A stretch of 64,000 bases of DNA, from contig NC_057921.1 of the NCBI RefSeq assembly GCF_018873765.1, positions 65,709,557 through 65,773,556 on the forward strand, written 5' to 3'. The notes beneath the pieces were generated by a model. It searched no databases. It saw only the letters and a list, made by a program, of their open reading frames with translations, and was not told the DNA's origin. The DNA is from Telopea speciosissima (Eukaryota; Streptophyta; Magnoliopsida; Proteales; Proteaceae). Of the stretch, positions 60,801-64,000 are shown one piece after another (positions within the stretch are counted from its first letter, which is position 1; each line of letters opens with the position of its first letter). Position numbers and translations under genes: made by a program.

Positions 60801-63547
60801 GTTTCTAAGCACGGGAATGGGCAGATCCCGCCAGACCTTCAAAACAATAATAGCAAGTTACAATTTTACCAAAAACGACAGTCGCATTTTGCGGCAGAGA
60901 TCAAATAGATCTGCTGAAAATCCAGGGAGTTTCAACTTTTAAGACAATGAGCTCATTTACATTGTTGTGAAGTAATTGGATAATTTCATTAGTTTCTGCA
61001 TGTGTATAAGCCACGTTTGATGCTTGGAATTTTAAGATCTTGTGATTATTCCCATTTACAATGGGATACCAATTGGTTTCTTTGTACTGAGCAGCTTGCT
61101 TGTAACACATGGCATTTTTAACTCTTTCTATATGGTTTCCCCATCCTAGTTGGGGGCAAAGTCAATGTATTGATTCTCGTGAAAAAGAAAAAGAAAAAAA
61201 ATAGAATCTCATATAATGAGACCAGCAGCTTACTTGTAACACATGGCATTTTTAACTCTTTCTATATGGTTTCCCCATCCTAGGTGGGGGCAAAGTCAAT
61301 GTTTTGATTCTCATGAAAAAGAAAAAAAAAATTAGAATCTCATATAATGAGACCAGACTTGGAGTAGAAACAATAGGCAAATGCAAATAATGTTTTGTGA
61401 CAGTGTTTACAAGCTATGATACCTTTGCTACTCATTGAAGATGAAGAGCTGAAGGATTCATCAGTTTTCAGCAACCATATGCCCTCAACTGAAGAACCCC
61501 CCTGTAACCGTAAACCTCCGTGGTGGTGTGGCCTAGCATGGAATTGCACTTCAATTCTCTGACTTTTCTTACCACTGCTTAATTTTGAGAAAGGTGAAGT
61601 TATGGAAGTACTGATCCAAAACTTCCTATGAAACCTGATGTTTCAGTGATGCTATTGGCTTTACCGATTATGTTCTTATGGTTTTGGATTTGTGATGGTG
61701 CTAACTTACCCTTTTTCTCTGCATTTTGTTTTGATTATTTTTCAATGCTCTCTGTTTGGTAAATGGGATATTCTTTTCTAGTGTACTGTTCTTTGGAAAC
61801 AGTACATGCAACTACTGTTGCAGTACAATTTGTTGTTTTTAATTCCTTTATTTTTGAATTTTGCAGATGCTGCAGGTTGGAGAGTATCATTTACGTGGTC
61901 TTGTTTCTGTTACTCCTCTTAAACGACCTTCTCTGAAGGTACAGAAGCAGAAGTTGCTTGATTTCTTGCAAGGTAAAGTTGTTCATCCTAGCACAGAGAC
62001 TTTTCCTATCTTATCAATTTCAATTATCATTTGTCCCTCTGGGCAATACATGTGAAGATGCCTTTACATGGTCGAGCTCACCATTAGATAGACTGGTTAA
62101 TTTATGTGTTTCATTATCACAGAAAACTATGAACCTGTACATGCTAAGTGGACGACAGAACGGTGTGCTGTTTGCAGATGGGTTGAGGATTGGGATTACA
62201 ATAAAATTATTATCTGCAATAGGTAGTTCCATTGGACTATTGTTTACTCAAGTAATCTGGGTTGAAATCGGAATTATATTTTGCTTTTGCAATTTCTGCA
62301 GACTATCACTATCCCAAAGATATATATGTAATTAGTTAATTTGATATATCCAGATGTCAAATAGCAGTCCACCAAGAGTGCTATGGAGCAAGAAATGTTC
62401 GTGATTTCACTTCATGGGTTTGCAGAGCATGTGAAACACCTGACGTAAAACGGGAGTGTTGCCTTTGTCCTGTGAAAGGCACGTTTTCTAGATTTTGCTG
62501 AAGCTTGTGATTTGGTCATTCTATTTGGAAGTCTACTGTTTATATGGTTTTCAGATAAATATTTCCTATGAAGTTCTAGGTTTAAAGGATCTTGTTACAC
62601 TGGATCTATAACTTTCTTGGTTCTTCAACATGAAGTTAAGGGTTGATTCCCAGTTTTTTTTTTACCATGAAAGGCAGTTCTTATCTTCTTGCCTTTTAAC
62701 TCTACCAATACAGAGAATATTCTGTTAAATACAGCATTTACCAGTTCTCTCCAGTTTATGGTTTCTGTAAGTTACTGCTTCTACCAATTGATGTCCTTAT
62801 TTAATTTGTTCTCTTTCTTCATTAGGGGGTGCTCTGAAGCCGTCTGATGTTGATGATCTGTGGGTTCATGTGACATGTGCGTGGTTTCAACCAGAAGTTT
62901 CTTTCTCAAGTGATGAGAAGATGGAACCTGCTGTTGGAATTTTGAGAATTCCATCACATAATTTTGTTAAGGTAAAAACAGGGCGGGGGGGGGGGGGGGA
63001 ACTCTTCTGATTTTAACATTGTTTGAGTTACTTTAAAAAATTGTAAATATTTTTCTGAGATTTTCAAGAAATTTAAAAAATTAGTTTCTCATGAGAAATA
63101 TGTTATCTTTCCCTCTGAATGGAATTTTTCCCCATCTCAAAAGATAAACATCAAAGTATCCTGGAAAGTTATAATATTGTAACTATTCCTCCTCCTGTCT
63201 GTCTGTCTTTTCATGGTGAATAGTAGTCACTTTTGCTTACATTGATATGTAAGTAGGTAGATATGTATATAACTATATATACAAATTCACATGCACTATG
63301 CATATGCTCCTTTTCTGTTTTCTATGGAAGAAAGAGATCTTCCCAGAGTTTCCCTAGCTAAAGTGGCTTGTTTAACTGTTATGTAATTATTATTTCTCAA
63401 CGAATGCCTTCTCAAGTAGTGCTCTTGTTTGCTGTGGGTTAGGTTTGTGTGATCTGTAAACAAATGCATGGTTCCTGCACACAGTGTTACAAGTGTTCCA
63501 CATATTATCATGCAATGTGTGCATCAAGGGCGGGGTATCGCATGGAG
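54874..63547 (+). CDS. ATX4/5: Trithorax-like histone H3 lysine methyltransferase, ATX3/4/5 group; 14 exons, 3' end beyond the window
   Basis: Exons: 54874-55881, 56040-56095, 56180-56393, 57008-57130, 57244-57312, 57418-57486, 57598-57689, 57764-57856, 60324-60459, 61867-61972, 62123-62222, 62354-62478, 62826-62971, 63443-63547. Frame is continuous for 814 codons with no stop. The start MIIKKKLKSKMPTLKRCK fits the family. Domains: PWWP about 277-365 (DIVWAKSGKRYPAWPAIV); zinc-ribbon-like CDGCG...CKHC about 437-465; PHD1 about 474-536 (CGICKKIWH...VRCDGCKVWVHAEC...CPDC); a Cys-rich CGCGSCGPEKRSLSDWERHT motif; PHD2 plus extended PHD from about 669 (CAVCRWVEDWD...CQIAVHQECYG...TCAWFQPEV...YYHAMCASRAGYRME). 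The rest of the ePHD and the SET domain, about 230 aa, must lie to the right. These proteins methylate H3K4. Introns 3 and 12 appear to use GC donors. Confidence 0.95.
58245..58399 (-). mobile_element. Au-like tRNA-derived SINE, copy 1
   Basis: The minus-strand sequence ends TGCACTGGGTACCC followed by T-rich DNA, with a B-box-like GGTTCAAGTC near 58355, as in the plant Au SINE family. It is flanked by a perfect 12-bp duplication, CCTATATTAATT, at 58233-58244 and 58400-58411. It lies in intron 8 of the ATX-type gene, antisense to it. Confidence 0.85.
58772..58951 (-). mobile_element. Au-like tRNA-derived SINE, copy 2
   Basis: Same family and orientation as the copy 0.5 kb upstream, with matching blocks such as GAGGCTCCCACCA and GGGTCATAATG. 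A-box-like GCAACGGTAAGC lies near its 5' end. Flanking TGACTT(C/T)AAGTTAT at 58758-58771 and 58952-58965 is a 14-bp target duplication with one mismatch. Confidence 0.85.
61091..61356. repeat. 134-bp tandem duplication in ATX intron 9
   Basis: Two head-to-tail copies (61091-61224 and 61225-61356) are nearly identical, beginning GCAGCTT(G/A)CTTGTAACACATGG and ending CATATAATGAGACCA. They differ by a few substitutions and by the length of an A/G tract, so the duplication is fairly recent. Confidence 0.9.
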
Positions 63548-64000
63548 GTAATTTGCATTGTGATTTTCATTTATACATACACCATGCTATAGAAATTGTG
63601 CAATTTTGGATACAACACTTTTATGAAGAATGTTCTGGAAGTTAAGTGCATGATATTTAGTTGTGATTGTGTTTGTAGTGATCTGATTCACTCTTGATCA
63701 TCATTTATGACTTCCAACAGTTTTTAAGTTGACAAGTATGTGACAGCTAAAAGCAGAAAATATAACAATTTTAATTGCTATAGAAGGGACTAAATTTGTT
63801 GCAACTTTTCAGTAGGTTTCTTTTTGTATTTCTTCTGTATGATGTATTGTTTCTATTGGCAATTCAGTGTGTTTTCCTGAGCCATGTTTACTGTGTCATT
63901 TTGTGAATGCATATCTGCATTATGATTACCAGAAGAAGATGCAAAGCCTTTCTTCTATGTGAAGAAGATTAATGTTGAATGGGTAATCATCTAGAAATAT
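63548..64000 (+). other. Part of ATX intron 14 at the right edge
   Basis: After the exon 14 donor (ATGGAG|GTAATT) no further conserved exon is visible. The next expected segment would continue the extended PHD (family consensus ELHCLEKNG). It is not in the window, so the intron runs past position 64000. Confidence 0.6.

Noticed and set aside
1..64000. CRISPR array, operon-like system, tRNA or rRNA genes
   Set aside because: No regularly spaced repeat-spacer pattern, tRNA cloverleaf outside the SINEs, or rRNA sequence was seen; a plant nuclear region is not expected to hold the first two.

Overview
This is a piece of a flowering-plant nuclear genome. It carries intron-rich genes with GT-AG (and two GC-AG) introns, plant-specific gene families, tRNA-derived SINEs, RTE-type LINEs and many MITE-like DNA transposons. 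Long introns full of old insertions suggest a woody, repeat-rich genome, perhaps an early-diverging eudicot or magnoliid; that placement is an inference and is not proved by the sequence.

Layout. (1) 1.48-24.6 kb, minus strand: a complete 23-exon gene for a REC/TSS-type clustered-mitochondria (CLU) protein, best matched to REC3, 1,937 aa after splicing. Its introns hold two RTE LINE remnants in opposite orientation, a Mutator-type element with a 9-bp target duplication, and several foldback MITEs. (2) 25-32 kb: intergenic, with a ~330-bp tandem repeat and several hairpin MITEs. (3) 32.0-37.3 kb, minus: a complete 7-exon organellar nucleoside diphosphate kinase, NDPK3 type, 237 aa. (4) 39.4-40.7 kb: a PIF/Harbinger-like element carrying two separate exon pieces of a UDP-xylose synthase (UXS) gene. 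(5) 43.0-45.9 kb (leader exon probably near 47.5 kb), minus: a complete 7-coding-exon gene for a small coiled-coil plus PH-domain protein, 241 aa. (6) 47.8-53.9 kb: a dense cluster of terminal-inverted-repeat elements, two of them enclosing genic-looking DNA. (7) 54.9 kb to the right edge, plus: the first 14 exons (814 codons) of a trithorax-like histone methyltransferase of the ATX3/4/5 group. The PWWP domain, first PHD finger and PHD/extended-PHD module are present; the SET domain lies beyond the window.

The four host genes are unrelated in pathway: organelle homeostasis and chloroplast compartment size, organellar nucleotide metabolism, a lipid-binding-type PH protein, and chromatin. The PH gene directly upstream of the NDPK gene on the same strand resembles, from memory, the Arabidopsis pair At4g23895/At4g23900, so this may be old microsynteny. 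No new multi-gene system, CRISPR array or operon was found. The most notable finding is the set of elements that captured host gene pieces, above all the Harbinger-like element with two UXS fragments.
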